From: DATBVX01 sp035263105
GTDB lineage: Bacteria > Pseudomonadota > Gammaproteobacteria > Steroidobacterales > Steroidobacteraceae
Direction of reading: 5' to 3'
NCBI GenBank assembly: GCA_035263105.1
Contig: DATFRO010000104.1
Coordinates: 1 to 36,590 of the forward strand
DNA length: 36,590 bases
Every line of letters begins with the position of its first letter. The first letter of the stretch is position 1. A model generated the notes under the pieces. That model saw nothing but the letters and a program-made list of their open reading frames with translations. It was not told where the DNA came from and did no database searches. Below, in pieces: positions 20,672 through 28,639 of the stretch. The position numbers were made by a program, and so were the translations under genes.

Positions 20672-21919
20672 GTGGTCTCCCGGAGCGCCCGTAAAGGCGC
20701 CTATTTCAACCTTCCCGAAGCCCGGCTGCGCCGGATCCTGATCGCCGGTACCGGGCGCGACACGATCGAAACGCACCTGGGACGCGACCTGTACGCGGAA
20801 CTCCGCCGCCTGGTGCTCGCCGCCGCGAATCGACCTCGCCGTCGCGGGCAGCCCGTCTATCTCCTGCACGGCATCATGGGCTCACGCCTCGGCACCCACC
20901 GCGATGCCACGGTGTGGGTGGACCCGCAGACGCTCGCAGCCGGCCGTCTCACGGACCTGGCACTACCCCGGGGCCGACGTGTGCGCGCATTCGGCGCGCA
21001 AACCTTCATGTACCTCCGGCTCAAGCTTGAGCTCGAGCTCGCCGGTTTCGACGTGCGGGTGCACGCATACGACTGGCGTCGCGATGTGCTCACCCTCGGA
21101 CGCGAGCTCATGGAACGCCTGCGCAAGGAGTCCGCGAGGCCTGTATCGATCGTCGCGCACAGCATGGGCGGCCTGGTCGCGCGCGCCGCGATGCGCACCG
21201 CGGGCGAGGGCCGGATCGAACGTCTCATCATGCTGGGCACTCCGAACTTCGGCTCGTTCGCGGCGGTGCTGGCTCTGCGTGGCGCCTATCCACCGGTGCA
21301 CAAGATCGCGCTGCTCGATCACGAGCACGATCCGGATGCCCACGCACAGCGGGTGTTTGCCACGTTCCCTGGGCTCTACCAGATGCTCCCCGACCCCTCG
21401 CGCCTGGACGGTCTCGATCTGCGGCGTGCAGCGGCCTGGCCACGGCTCGGACCGCGACTGTCGAAGGCTCTACTGCGGAAGAGTGCGGCCTACCGTGACC
21501 GGCTCGCGCCGGTGGATCACCGTAGCGCGTTGATCGTGGGCGTTGCCCAACCCACGGTGAGCGCGATGCGGCGCACGCAGGGCGAGTTCCTGTTCGAGGT
21601 CACGAGCAACGGCGACGGCACCGTGCCAGCGGCGCTCGCACAACTGCCAGGTGCGCAGACCTACTACGTCGCCGAGGGGCACACCGAGCTGCCGAGCAAC
21701 GGCCGCGTGATCGCAACCGTCGTCGATGTGCTCCAGCGCGGCGAGAGCACGCGACTGCCGTCACGCTGGCGACCGTCCCGTGCGGCGGCGCGCATTCTTC
21801 ACGAGAACCAGCTGCGCTCGACCGACGACCTCGCCCACGATTGGGACGCGCTAGATGCGACGACGCAGCGCCAGCTCCTGGAAGGGATTGTGTTCCCCGG
21901 GCGTACCGCCGACCTTTGA
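20672..21919 (+). CDS. LCAT-like alpha/beta-hydrolase (lipase/acyltransferase)
   Basis: The 415-residue product starts at a GTG with AAGGAG nine nt upstream. It has no signal peptide. The fold markers are YLLHGIMGSRLG with the following VWVDPQTL, as in lecithin:cholesterol acyltransferase-like proteins, then the nucleophile elbow VAHSMGGLVA (Ser164), TSNGDGTVP (Asp315) and EGHTELPSN (His337), which together form a credible Ser/Asp/His triad. Known relatives transfer or hydrolyse acyl chains of phospholipids or sterol esters; the substrate here is unknown. Its last 69 nt overlap the 3' end of otsA on the opposite strand, so the C-terminal region is constrained by both frames. Confidence 0.85.
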   Translation: MVSRSARKGAYFNLPEARLRRILIAGTGRDTIETHLGRDLYAELRRLVLAAANRPRRRGQPVYLLHGIMGSRLGTHRDATVWVDPQTLAAGRLTDLALPRGRRVRAFGAQTFMYLRLKLELELAGFDVRVHAYDWRRDVLTLGRELMERLRKESARPVSIVAHSMGGLVARAAMRTAGEGRIERLIMLGTPNFGSFAAVLALRGAYPPVHKIALLDHEHDPDAHAQRVFATFPGLYQMLPDPSRLDGLDLRRAAAWPRLGPRLSKALLRKSAAYRDRLAPVDHRSALIVGVAQPTVSAMRRTQGEFLFEVTSNGDGTVPAALAQLPGAQTYYVAEGHTELPSNGRVIATVVDVLQRGESTRLPSRWRPSRAAARILHENQLRSTDDLAHDWDALDATTQRQLLEGIVFPGRTADL

Positions 21920-23302
21920 AACGGCGGGACCGGCCTTGAGCGCCGCGAGGAAGCGCTTGTGCCAGGCCGCGACATCGTTACGGCGCAGGACCTCCATCAT
22001 CCCGGCATGCCGATCACGCCTCTCGGCAAGCGGCATCGCCAGCGCGCTCTGCATCGCGTGCGCGAGTCCCTTGGCGTCGTAGGGGTTGACCTGGATTGCG
22101 CCGCTCAGCTCGCGCGCCGCGCCCGCGAGCGGCGAGAGGATCAGCACGCCCGGATCCGCCGGGTCCTGCGCAGCGACGAATTCCTTCGCCACCAGGTTCA
22201 TCCCGTCGCGAGCCGGCGTGACCAGCGCAACCTGTGCCGCGCGCAGAAAACCCATCAGCGCGCTGTGGGGTACGTTGCGGTTGAGATAGCGGATCGGCGT
22301 CCAGTCGGCATCCGCGAAGCGACCGTTGATGCGCCCAGCGCTCTGCTCGAGGGTCTGGCGGATCTCCGCATAGGCGCGCACGTCTGTGCGGCTGAGCGGC
22401 GCGACCTGCATGAAAGTGATCTTGCCGAGATTTTCCGGGTATGACTCGAGGAAGGTCTGGTAGGCGGCAAAACGCTCGATCAGTCCCTTGCTGTAATCCA
22501 GCCGATCGACGCCGACCATGAGCTTGCGCCCGAGAAGGCTTGCGCTCAGCCGCTTCACCGCATCGCCCTGCGCGGCGGCAGTCGCTGCCGCCTCGACGCC
22601 CGCCACATCGATCCCGATGGGAAACACGCCGGTCCGGATGGTGCGCACGCCGATCGTGACGCGCCCATCCGCGGTGATCGCATCGCGTCCCCACACGTAT
22701 TCGATGCCCGCCAGGAAGCTGCGCAGATCGTTCTCGGTCTGGAACCCCACGACATCATAGGCAACGAGCTCGCGCAGCAGCTCGGCGTACGCCGGCAACA
22801 CGCGCAGCATCTCGATGTGCGGGAAGGGGATATGCAGGAAGAAACCGATCGGCTGCGTGACCGCGAGCTCGCGCAGGCACTCGGCCAGCGGAATGAGGTG
22901 ATAGTCGTGCACCCAGATCAGGTCATCGGGCTGCAGCAACGGCACGAGGTGCGCCGCGAAGGTGCGGTTCACCGCGCGGTAGGCGTCGTGCTGGCGCTCG
23001 GCGTAGCGGAAGCTGCGCATCAGGTAATGAAACAGCGGCCAGAGCGTCGAGTTGGCGTAGCCGTTGTAGTAGCCCTCGAAATCGCGGCGGCGCAGGGCGA
23101 TCGTGGCGTAGGTGACGTCGTCGCGGATCAGGATCTCGGGCTCGTGCGGTTCTTCGTCCGACAAGTCACCGCCCCACCCGAACCACATGCCGCCACCTGC
23201 TTGGTGCAGCGCTGCCAGCACGCCGACGGCGAGGCCTCCCGGCGCGCTGCCGCGCCGCGGGATCGCGACCCGGTTCGACACACAGACGACGCGCGTCGTC
23301 AT
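21851..23302 (-). CDS. otsA: Trehalose-6-phosphate synthase
   Basis: This encodes 483 residues of the GT20 family from the ATG at 23302, which overlaps the GH15 stop by 4 nt (ATGA). It joins UDP-glucose and glucose 6-phosphate into trehalose 6-phosphate in the cytosol. Key motifs are SNRVAIP near the start, GGLAVGVLAAL, WFGWGG, VHDYHLIPL (glucose-6-phosphate pocket), VGVDRLDYSKGL and the UDP-binding ARDGMNLVAKEF. All are intact. It is the last gene of an otsB-GH15-otsA operon. The reading frame is open further upstream, but inside the GH15 gene. Its 3' end overlaps the convergent lipase gene by 69 nt. Confidence 0.96.
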   Translation of the reverse strand: MTTRVVCVSNRVAIPRRGSAPGGLAVGVLAALHQAGGGMWFGWGGDLSDEEPHEPEILIRDDVTYATIALRRRDFEGYYNGYANSTLWPLFHYLMRSFRYAERQHDAYRAVNRTFAAHLVPLLQPDDLIWVHDYHLIPLAECLRELAVTQPIGFFLHIPFPHIEMLRVLPAYAELLRELVAYDVVGFQTENDLRSFLAGIEYVWGRDAITADGRVTIGVRTIRTGVFPIGIDVAGVEAAATAAAQGDAVKRLSASLLGRKLMVGVDRLDYSKGLIERFAAYQTFLESYPENLGKITFMQVAPLSRTDVRAYAEIRQTLEQSAGRINGRFADADWTPIRYLNRNVPHSALMGFLRAAQVALVTPARDGMNLVAKEFVAAQDPADPGVLILSPLAGAARELSGAIQVNPYDAKGLAHAMQSALAMPLAERRDRHAGMMEVLRRNDVAAWHKRFLAALKAGPAVSKVGGTPGEHNPFQELALRRRI

Positions 23303-25083
23303 AACGCGTCCTCCCACGTCCGGCTGAGCCGCATCGCCGAGTTGATGATGCCGACCAGGCTGTAGGTCTGCGGGTAGTTGCCCCACAGCTCGCCGGTGCG
23401 CGGATCGAGATCCTCCGACAGCAAGCCCTGCGGGGTGCGGCGCTCGAGCATGTGCTCGAACAGCTCGCGCGCTTCGTCGCGCCGCCCGCTCACGGCGAGG
23501 GCGTTGATGTACCAGAAACTGCAGAAGTTGAACGCGCTCTCCGGCAGGCCGAAGTCGTCCTCGGCGTGATAGCGCATCACGTAATTACTGCGTCGCAGCC
23601 CCTTCTCGACCGCGCTGATCGTCGACAGAAAGCGTGGGTCGCTGGCGGGCAGGAAGCCGAGTTCGTGCAGCAACAGCAGGCTCGCGTCGAGCGCGGGGTG
23701 CCCGAAGCTCTCGGTGAAACTCTGCTGGCGCGTATCCCAGCCGAGCTGCAGGATCTTCGCCTGCATCTCGTTGGCACGCTCGCGCCAGTGCGCGGCGCGA
23801 TCGCTGAGCCCGAGGGTGGCGCTGATGCGTGCGAGCCGGTCGCAGGCCGCCCAGCACATCGCGCTCGAGAACGTGTGCACGCGCGTGCGGCCGCGATATT
23901 CCCACAGGCCCGAATCCGGCTTGTCGTAGAGCTGGATCGCGTGCTCGCCGAGCCGCTCGAGACACTCGAACAGCGGCCGCCCGCCCGGCACTTCGAGTCG
24001 TTGATCGAAGAAGGCCTGCGTGGCCGCCAGGATGACCGCGCCATACACATCGTGCTGTACCTGCTGATAGGCAAGATTGCCGACGCGCACCGGCCCCATG
24101 GAGCGATAACCCGGCAGCGTTTCGACGATGCGTTCATCGAGGAGTGCTTCACCGGAAATGCCGTACAGCGGCTGCAGCACCCCGCCTTGGGCGGACTCGA
24201 TGATGTTGACGATGTAGCGCAGGAACGCCTCCATCGTCCGCGTGGCGCCCAGCCGGTTGAGCGCCTGCACGGTGAAGTAACTGTCGCGCAGCCAGCAGAA
24301 CCGGTAATCCCAGTTGCGACCGCTGCTCGCCGACTCGGGAATCGAGGTAGTCACCGCCGCGATCACGGCGCCCGTGTCCTCGAAGGTGCAGAGCTTCAGG
24401 GTGATGGCGGCGCGGATCACTGCTTCCTGCCACTCGAAGGGCACGGCCAGCGTGCGTACCCAGTCGAGCCAGTAACGCTGCGTGGCGTCGAGCATCGTGA
24501 GTGCGAAGGTCCCGGGCGCTTCTGCCAGCGTCTCGTCCGGTCCCAGCACCAGCGCGATGCGGCTCGACAGTACGAACGAGCGCTCCTCGAGCATGCTGGT
24601 GATCGGCGCATCGGTGGTCACGCGCAGCGTCAGCTCCTTGCCTTCGAAGCGCACGTGGTTGCTGCCGACGGTGATGCGTGGCCGCGAGGCGCCGTAATCC
24701 TGGAGCGGACGCAGGCGCAGCCGGATCACCGGCCGCCCGGCGATCGGCTCGATGAGGCGGATGATCGTCATCGGCCGGTACATGCGATTGAAGCGGCGGT
24801 GGCGCGGGCAGAAATCGCTGATGCGCAGCGCGCCCCCGGTCGCATCGTGCAGCAGCGTCTCGACGATCGCGGTGTTGCGCTGGTAGCGCTGCTCGCTCGA
24901 GGCGAGGTTGAGGAGCTCGACATCGCAGTAGCCATCGTCAGTGTCGCCGCCCAGCAGCGAGCAGAACATCGGGTCGCCGTCGTGGCGCGGCAGGCAGGCC
25001 CATACGATGCGTCCGCCCGGATCGATCAGCGCGGAGATCTGGCAGTTGCCGATCACCGCGAGGTTCAGCGTCTGCTGGCTCAC
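23299..25083 (-). CDS. Glycoside hydrolase family 15 protein (trehalase/glucoamylase-like)
   Basis: The 594-residue cytosolic enzyme starts at a GTG overlapping the otsB stop (GTGA). The N-terminal beta-domain begins LAVIGNCQISALIDPGGRIVWACLPR. The (alpha/alpha)6 catalytic barrel includes SSGRNWDYRFCWLRDSYFT, a GH15 hallmark, and the C-terminal EDFGLPESAFNFCSFWYINAL, which should hold one catalytic Glu. GH15 includes glucoamylases, glucodextranases and the mycobacterial trehalase. Position between otsB and otsA makes trehalose the most likely substrate, giving synthesis and turnover in one operon; direct evidence is lacking. No signal peptide is seen. Confidence 0.92.
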   Translation of the reverse strand: MSQQTLNLAVIGNCQISALIDPGGRIVWACLPRHDGDPMFCSLLGGDTDDGYCDVELLNLASSEQRYQRNTAIVETLLHDATGGALRISDFCPRHRRFNRMYRPMTIIRLIEPIAGRPVIRLRLRPLQDYGASRPRITVGSNHVRFEGKELTLRVTTDAPITSMLEERSFVLSSRIALVLGPDETLAEAPGTFALTMLDATQRYWLDWVRTLAVPFEWQEAVIRAAITLKLCTFEDTGAVIAAVTTSIPESASSGRNWDYRFCWLRDSYFTVQALNRLGATRTMEAFLRYIVNIIESAQGGVLQPLYGISGEALLDERIVETLPGYRSMGPVRVGNLAYQQVQHDVYGAVILAATQAFFDQRLEVPGGRPLFECLERLGEHAIQLYDKPDSGLWEYRGRTRVHTFSSAMCWAACDRLARISATLGLSDRAAHWRERANEMQAKILQLGWDTRQQSFTESFGHPALDASLLLLHELGFLPASDPRFLSTISAVEKGLRRSNYVMRYHAEDDFGLPESAFNFCSFWYINALAVSGRRDEARELFEHMLERRTPQGLLSEDLDPRTGELWGNYPQTYSLVGIINSAMRLSRTWEDAL

Positions 25084-25844
25084 GCCGGCGAGCCTGCGCG
25101 CCGCGCGAGTGCCGCGAGATAGGCGTGCACTGCGGGCACGTCGGCAAGGCAGTGTTTCGCGCCGCGTGCCGGCCGGTCACCCACCTGGATCGACACTCCG
25201 TCCCGCGCGTTGACATATTCGAATCCGGCCTCGTCCGTGCGATCGTCGCCGATGAAGATCGGCCTGCGGCCGGCGAACGGGGGTTCTCCCAGGAACGCGG
25301 CAATGGCTCGCGACTTCGCGGCCACGGCTGGTTTGAGCTCGATCACCATCTTTCCGTCCAGCAACGCGTAGTCCTTTCCTGCGAGCTGTAACGCCCGCTC
25401 GGCGGCCCGTTGCGCAATCCGTTGCAGTTCCGGGGCCATGCGATAGTGCAACGCCAGTGTTTCGCCCTTGTCCTCCAGCAGCAGCTGCGGATGCTGTCTC
25501 ACGGTCCGGCTCAGACAGTCCCGGACCGCGGCCGGGACGGCGCGAACGATCGTGTCTCGCAGTACGGAGCCATCACCAGTGCGGCGTTCCAGGCCGTGCA
25601 GGCCGGCCATGGGCAGGTTCAGTGGCGCCAGCAATCGATCGAGCTGCGCCAGTGCGCGTCCGCTGACGATTGCCAGTGCGCCGCTTGTGAGTCCCAGTAG
25701 CCGCTCGAGCAACTCCTTGAGCCCGACGGGCACGATGACCGCCTCGGGAGCCGCGGCGATTTCCAGCAGCGTTCCATCGATATCCAGGAACAGCGCCCAC
25801 CCGGCTGCGACATCGGGCAACGGTGGTGTCTGTCCCGGTCGCAC
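25080..25844 (-). CDS. otsB: Trehalose-6-phosphate phosphatase
   Basis: This encodes 254 residues, a HAD-superfamily enzyme. Motif I is ALFLDIDGTLLE (nucleophile Asp21, acid/base Asp23), motif II is IVSGRAL, and motif IV is FIGDDRTDEAGF. It removes phosphate from trehalose 6-phosphate. The start is a GTG at 25844 without a strong ribosome site, 13 nt after the stop of the EF-hand gene; a TTG nine codons downstream is a possible alternative. Its stop overlaps the GH15 start, and the gene order otsB-GH15-otsA recurs in other proteobacteria. Confidence 0.95.
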   Translation of the reverse strand: MRPGQTPPLPDVAAGWALFLDIDGTLLEIAAAPEAVIVPVGLKELLERLLGLTSGALAIVSGRALAQLDRLLAPLNLPMAGLHGLERRTGDGSVLRDTIVRAVPAAVRDCLSRTVRQHPQLLLEDKGETLALHYRMAPELQRIAQRAAERALQLAGKDYALLDGKMVIELKPAVAAKSRAIAAFLGEPPFAGRRPIFIGDDRTDEAGFEYVNARDGVSIQVGDRPARGAKHCLADVPAVHAYLAALARRAGSPA

Positions 25845-25857
25845 GGCCTGTGGGCCG

Positions 25858-26091
25858 TTAACGCTTGACGATGGCGTCGTACTCGGCGCGGCTCAGGAAA
25901 CCGTCCTGATCCTTGTCGGCGGCGGCGAATTTCGCGGCAATCTGCTTGTCGGCTTTCGCTTCCGTGACGCTGATCATCCCGTCCTTGTCCTTGTCGAGCG
26001 CGGCAAAAGAGGACGCCGCGTCCTGCGCGCCGGCCGGCGCTGCGAGTAAGAAACCAAGCATCATCAAGAACGCCTTCAACTCTCTGTCCAT
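25858..26091 (-). CDS. Exported two-EF-hand calcium-binding protein
   Basis: This encodes 77 residues from the ATG at 26091, preceded by GGAGA. The signal peptide covers about residues 1-22 (FLMMLGFLLAAPAGAQ). Two complete EF-hand loops follow: D33-KDKDGMISVTE to E44 and D59-KDQDGFLSRAE to E70, both with acidic residues at positions 1, 3, 5 and 12 and Gly at 6. It is therefore likely to bind two calcium ions in the periplasm. It lies 13 nt upstream of otsB in the same direction, so it may be the first cistron of the trehalose operon. It is paralogous to the protein at 27001-27243, on the other side of tonB. Confidence 0.88.
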   Translation of the reverse strand: MDRELKAFLMMLGFLLAAPAGAQDAASSFAALDKDKDGMISVTEAKADKQIAAKFAAADKDQDGFLSRAEYDAIVKR

Positions 26092-26365
26092 GTTTGTCTC
26101 CGTGGCTCGCGATGGGTTCCCGATCCCAAGCTCAAACATCGGCAGTGCAAATCCGGCATCGAGCGGTGCCCATTCTTACAACGATCCGGGTTCCAGGCCC
26201 AGTAAACGCTTCAGAGCGCGACCGCATCAAACTGAATGCAAGCCGGACGCCGGAGCGGCCGCACCATCACCGATGGTTAACGCAGCCTCAGCAGGTCTGA
26301 ATGCGCTCCGCGCACCTTGCAGCATAACGTGTTCACCTGGGGCATACCCCGCAGGGAGACGGATC

Positions 26366-26986
26366 ATGACCTACGCACACCCCACGCTCGGGCCGCGCGC
26401 CTACGTCGGCATCTCGTGCGTGGTGCTGATCCACGGCCTGATGATCTACGTCCTGCGCAACGGGCTGGAGCATTCAGCGCTCGCCCTGGTGACCGGCCCG
26501 GTGATCGCCGAGCTCATCGACGAACCGCAAGTCGAGCCGCGCGACCCTCCGCCTCCGCCGCCGACCGTCCAGCCCGTGCAGGTGGACACCGTCATCGCGC
26601 CGGAGATTTCGATCGACCTGCCGGCGGAATCCACCCAGGCAATCACGTTGGCGAACGCAGCGCCCGCACAACCCGCGGTCGCGCGCGCCGTCGCGCCGGA
26701 CATCACGCCACCACACATCGATCAAAAGCGTTCCGAGATGATGCCGCTATATCCACCGACGTCGCGGCGTCTCGGCGAAGAAGGACGCGTCCTGCTCTTG
26801 ATACACGTGCTGGCGAACGGCAGGCCGGACGAAATCAAGCTCGAACGCAGCAGTGGTTTCGAGCGCCTGGACGAGGCCGCGATCGCGCATGTGCAGCGCG
26901 CGTGGCATTTCGTTCCGGCCCGCTCGGGCGGCAACGCCGTCGACTACTGGGGCGAATTTGCGCTCACCTTCAGACTCACGCAGTAA
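26366..26986 (+). CDS. TonB-type energy transducer
   Basis: This encodes 206 residues from the ATG at 26366, with AGGGAGA upstream; the frame is open far upstream but without homology. An N-terminal transmembrane helix lies at about 13-30 (YVGISCVVLIHGLMIYVL). A Pro-rich stretch with PRDPPPPPPTVQPVQ spans the periplasm, and the C-terminal 90 residues form the TonB domain (YPPTSRRLGEEGRVLLLIHV, then SSGFERLDEAAIAHVQRAWHFVPA). It transmits proton-motive force to outer-membrane receptors. No exbB or exbD is adjacent, and no TonB-dependent receptor either. It lies between two EF-hand genes on the opposite strand. Confidence 0.93.
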   Translation: MTYAHPTLGPRAYVGISCVVLIHGLMIYVLRNGLEHSALALVTGPVIAELIDEPQVEPRDPPPPPPTVQPVQVDTVIAPEISIDLPAESTQAITLANAAPAQPAVARAVAPDITPPHIDQKRSEMMPLYPPTSRRLGEEGRVLLLIHVLANGRPDEIKLERSSGFERLDEAAIAHVQRAWHFVPARSGGNAVDYWGEFALTFRLTQ

Positions 26987-27000
26987 GCGGCGCGGCGTAG

Positions 27001-27243
27001 TCAACGCGTGAGCGTGCGGAACTCATCGGCATCCAGATAGCCGTCGTGATCGGCATCCGCCTGCGCGAAGCGCTGGGCGACGGCCCAGTCCGCTTTCGCC
27101 TCCTGCGGAGAGATGCGCGCATCCTTGTCGATGTCGAGATAGCCGAAAGTCGTGGCCGCTTTCGCCTGGGTGTTTGCGGTATCTGCGAGCGCGGCGCCGG
27201 ATAGCGTCAGGGTCAGTACGACAACTGTCAGCGTCCCGTTCAT
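27001..27243 (-). CDS. Exported EF-hand protein, paralogue
   Basis: This encodes 80 residues from the ATG at 27243, with a GGGGCG ribosome site. A signal peptide covers about 1-20 (LTVVVLTLTLSGAALA). The first loop, DIDKDARISPQE (37-48), has Ala instead of the usual Gly at position 6, which probably weakens calcium binding. The second loop, DADHDGYLDADE (63-74), is canonical. The stretch EAKAD followed by FAxADxDxDG is shared with the EF-hand protein at 25858-26091, so the two are duplicates that have diverged. It is convergent with tonB (14 nt apart) and divergent from the outer-membrane protein gene. Confidence 0.85.
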   Translation of the reverse strand: MNGTLTVVVLTLTLSGAALADTANTQAKAATTFGYLDIDKDARISPQEAKADWAVAQRFAQADADHDGYLDADEFRTLTR

Positions 27244-27354
27244 CGTTCGCCCCTTTGATGTCGGCCTAACCGCATTGCCGTGCATCTGCCGTGCCGCCAC
27301 CGTTTCGCAATGAAACATGGCAAACTCCCACCCGTATCAGGGCAGGGAGTCCCC

Positions 27355-27969
27355 ATGCAAAAGAAGTCGCACAACTTGACGTTTCCGCTGCTGGCGTGCG
27401 CCGCGCTCCTCTCGCCGGCACTGGCCGACGCGGTGGATTTCGAGGCGGCGCCGTTCATCGGCTATCGCTTCGGAGGCAACTTCGAGGACTCGACCACGGG
27501 GCACAGCGTCAACGCCAAGGAATCCATCGATTTCGGTCTCGCCTTCGACGTCGAGTACGAACCGGATCGCATGGTGGAGCTGTTCTACAGCCATCAGTCG
27601 ACTGAACTGAAGGACACGAGCCCCAAGGTTGACCTGGACATCGAATACATCCAGGTCGGCGGAGTCGCGGAGTACACGCAGGACGACTACACGCCCTATC
27701 TCGTCGGCACCATCGGCGTGGCGCGCTTCAGCCCGGGCGGCGACCTCGACGAGGAGACACGCTTCGCCGCGACACTCGGCGGTGGCGTGAAATGGTTCAT
27801 CAACAAGAACATCGCCCTCAAGTTCGAGGGCCGCGGCTACATCAGCGTCTTCAACTCGAATACCGACGTGTTCTGCGTGAGCAACGGTGGCGCGGTGTGC
27901 CAGTTCCGCGTCAGTGGCAGCGCAGTGTGGCAGCTCGAGGCAATGATGGGAGTCGCGATCAGGTTCTGA
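27355..27969 (+). CDS. Outer-membrane beta-barrel protein
   Basis: This encodes 204 residues from the ATG at 27355, with AGGGAG five nt upstream. A signal peptide covers about 1-25. The mature part alternates hydrophobic and polar residues in strands (FIGYRFGGNF, VDLDIEYIQVGGVAEY, YTPYLVGTIGVARF, FAATLGGGVKWF) and ends in Phe (GVAIRF), the recognition signal for the BAM complex. The size fits an 8-stranded OmpW/OmpA-like or porin-family barrel. Two cysteines (VFCVSNGGAVCQF) probably close an extracellular or periplasmic loop. No ligand can be assigned. Confidence 0.86.
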   Translation: MQKKSHNLTFPLLACAALLSPALADAVDFEAAPFIGYRFGGNFEDSTTGHSVNAKESIDFGLAFDVEYEPDRMVELFYSHQSTELKDTSPKVDLDIEYIQVGGVAEYTQDDYTPYLVGTIGVARFSPGGDLDEETRFAATLGGGVKWFINKNIALKFEGRGYISVFNSNTDVFCVSNGGAVCQFRVSGSAVWQLEAMMGVAIRF

Positions 27970-27986
27970 AGTCTGCGATCAGATTC
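27952..27986. repeat. Imperfect direct repeat at the end of the beta-barrel gene
   Basis: GTCGCGATCAGGTTC (27952-27966) is followed by GTCTGCGATCAGATTC (27971-27986), differing by one inserted T and one substitution. The first copy encodes the C-terminal VAIRF, the second lies after the stop. This looks like a small local duplication. Confidence 0.6.
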
Positions 27987-27994
27987 CAGGATTC

Positions 27995-28522
27995 TCACGT
28001 CCTGGGCTGATCCGGATTCGTGGGTTGACCTGACTTCTGCGCGCCCTCCTTGTCGGATTTCATGTCCGACGGCTCGGGCATGACCACCGCGGGGTTCTCG
28101 GGCTTCTCCTTCGACTTCGCGATCAGCTCCTTGGCCTGCGCCGGCTCGATCCGCTCAACGGTATCGATCGGAATCCGGTTCGAGAACCCGCGTCCGAATT
28201 CGCGCACCACGATGTAGTCGGGGCCGCCGTCGCAGATCATGCCGTTGCTGTCGCGGTCGAGGAATCCCAGCGTCCATTCCGATCGCAGTGCGAACTCCGG
28301 CCGGAACAGTTTGATGAGGTACGGCCGATTGTGATTCGGTGCGTACACGATCAGGCTCTGATCGTTGAGCACGGTCCAGCCGTCGATGCTGCGCGTGAAG
28401 ATGCAATCGCCATGATGTGGCTTGGATTCGGCAGCGTTCGCATTCGATTGCGTGTCCGCTGTACCGGCAAATGCACTCGTGGCAAGCAACGCTGACAGTA
28501 GGATGACAGATCGCGGGTTCAT
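27995..28522 (-). CDS. DUF6491-like exported protein
   Basis: This encodes 175 residues from the ATG at 28522, with GGAGGG seven nt upstream. A signal peptide covers about 1-19 (ILLSALLATSAFAG). The core GDCIFTRSIDGWTVLNDQSLIVYAP, followed by CDGGPDYIVV and a C-terminal RIEPAQAKEL, is typical of DUF6491 proteins, small periplasmic proteins of unknown role. The last 40 residues are Lys/Glu/Pro-rich and probably disordered. The ribosome site lies inside the 3' arm of a perfect 10-bp hairpin, so translation is probably controlled. Confidence 0.82.
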   Translation of the reverse strand: MNPRSVILLSALLATSAFAGTADTQSNANAAESKPHHGDCIFTRSIDGWTVLNDQSLIVYAPNHNRPYLIKLFRPEFALRSEWTLGFLDRDSNGMICDGGPDYIVVREFGRGFSNRIPIDTVERIEPAQAKELIAKSKEKPENPAVVMPEPSDMKSDKEGAQKSGQPTNPDQPRT

Positions 28523-28526
28523 GTGA

Positions 28527-28553
28527 GATCCCTCCAGCGCAGTTGGAGGGATC
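28527..28553 (-). promoter_or_regulatory. 5'-leader hairpin covering the ribosome-binding site
   Basis: GATCCCTCCA (28527-28536) and TGGAGGGATC (28544-28553) are perfect inverted repeats with a 7-nt loop. In the minus-strand mRNA the GGAGGG that serves the ATG at 28522 is fully paired in the 3' arm, so the ribosome site would be hidden unless the stem melts or is bound. Confidence 0.6.
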
Positions 28554-28639
28554 GCTCGGTCTGTCGGTTCCCGCCTGCGCCACTCGTCGCTGACCAACGG
28601 CGCGCTTGCAGCGAGCAAACGCGCACATTCAGCGCCGGT

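Noticed and set aside
23452..25122. A 556-codon plus-strand frame antisense to the GH15 gene
   Set aside because: No recognisable motif; the composition is that of an antisense shadow, while the minus strand encodes a full GH15 enzyme.
25843..25858. ACGGCC/GGCCGT hairpin between the EF-hand gene and otsB
   Set aside because: Six bp, no T-tract, and it overlaps both the otsB start and the EF-hand stop. A real terminator here is unlikely.
26263..26277. Short inverted repeat ACCATC/GATGGT in the gap before tonB
   Set aside because: Six-bp stem only, no T-tract and no nearby gene end; it is likely to be chance.
25913..26365. Upstream extension of the tonB frame
   Set aside because: The extension is antisense to the EF-hand gene and lacks homology. 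The ATG at 26366 has a good ribosome site and starts just before the membrane anchor.
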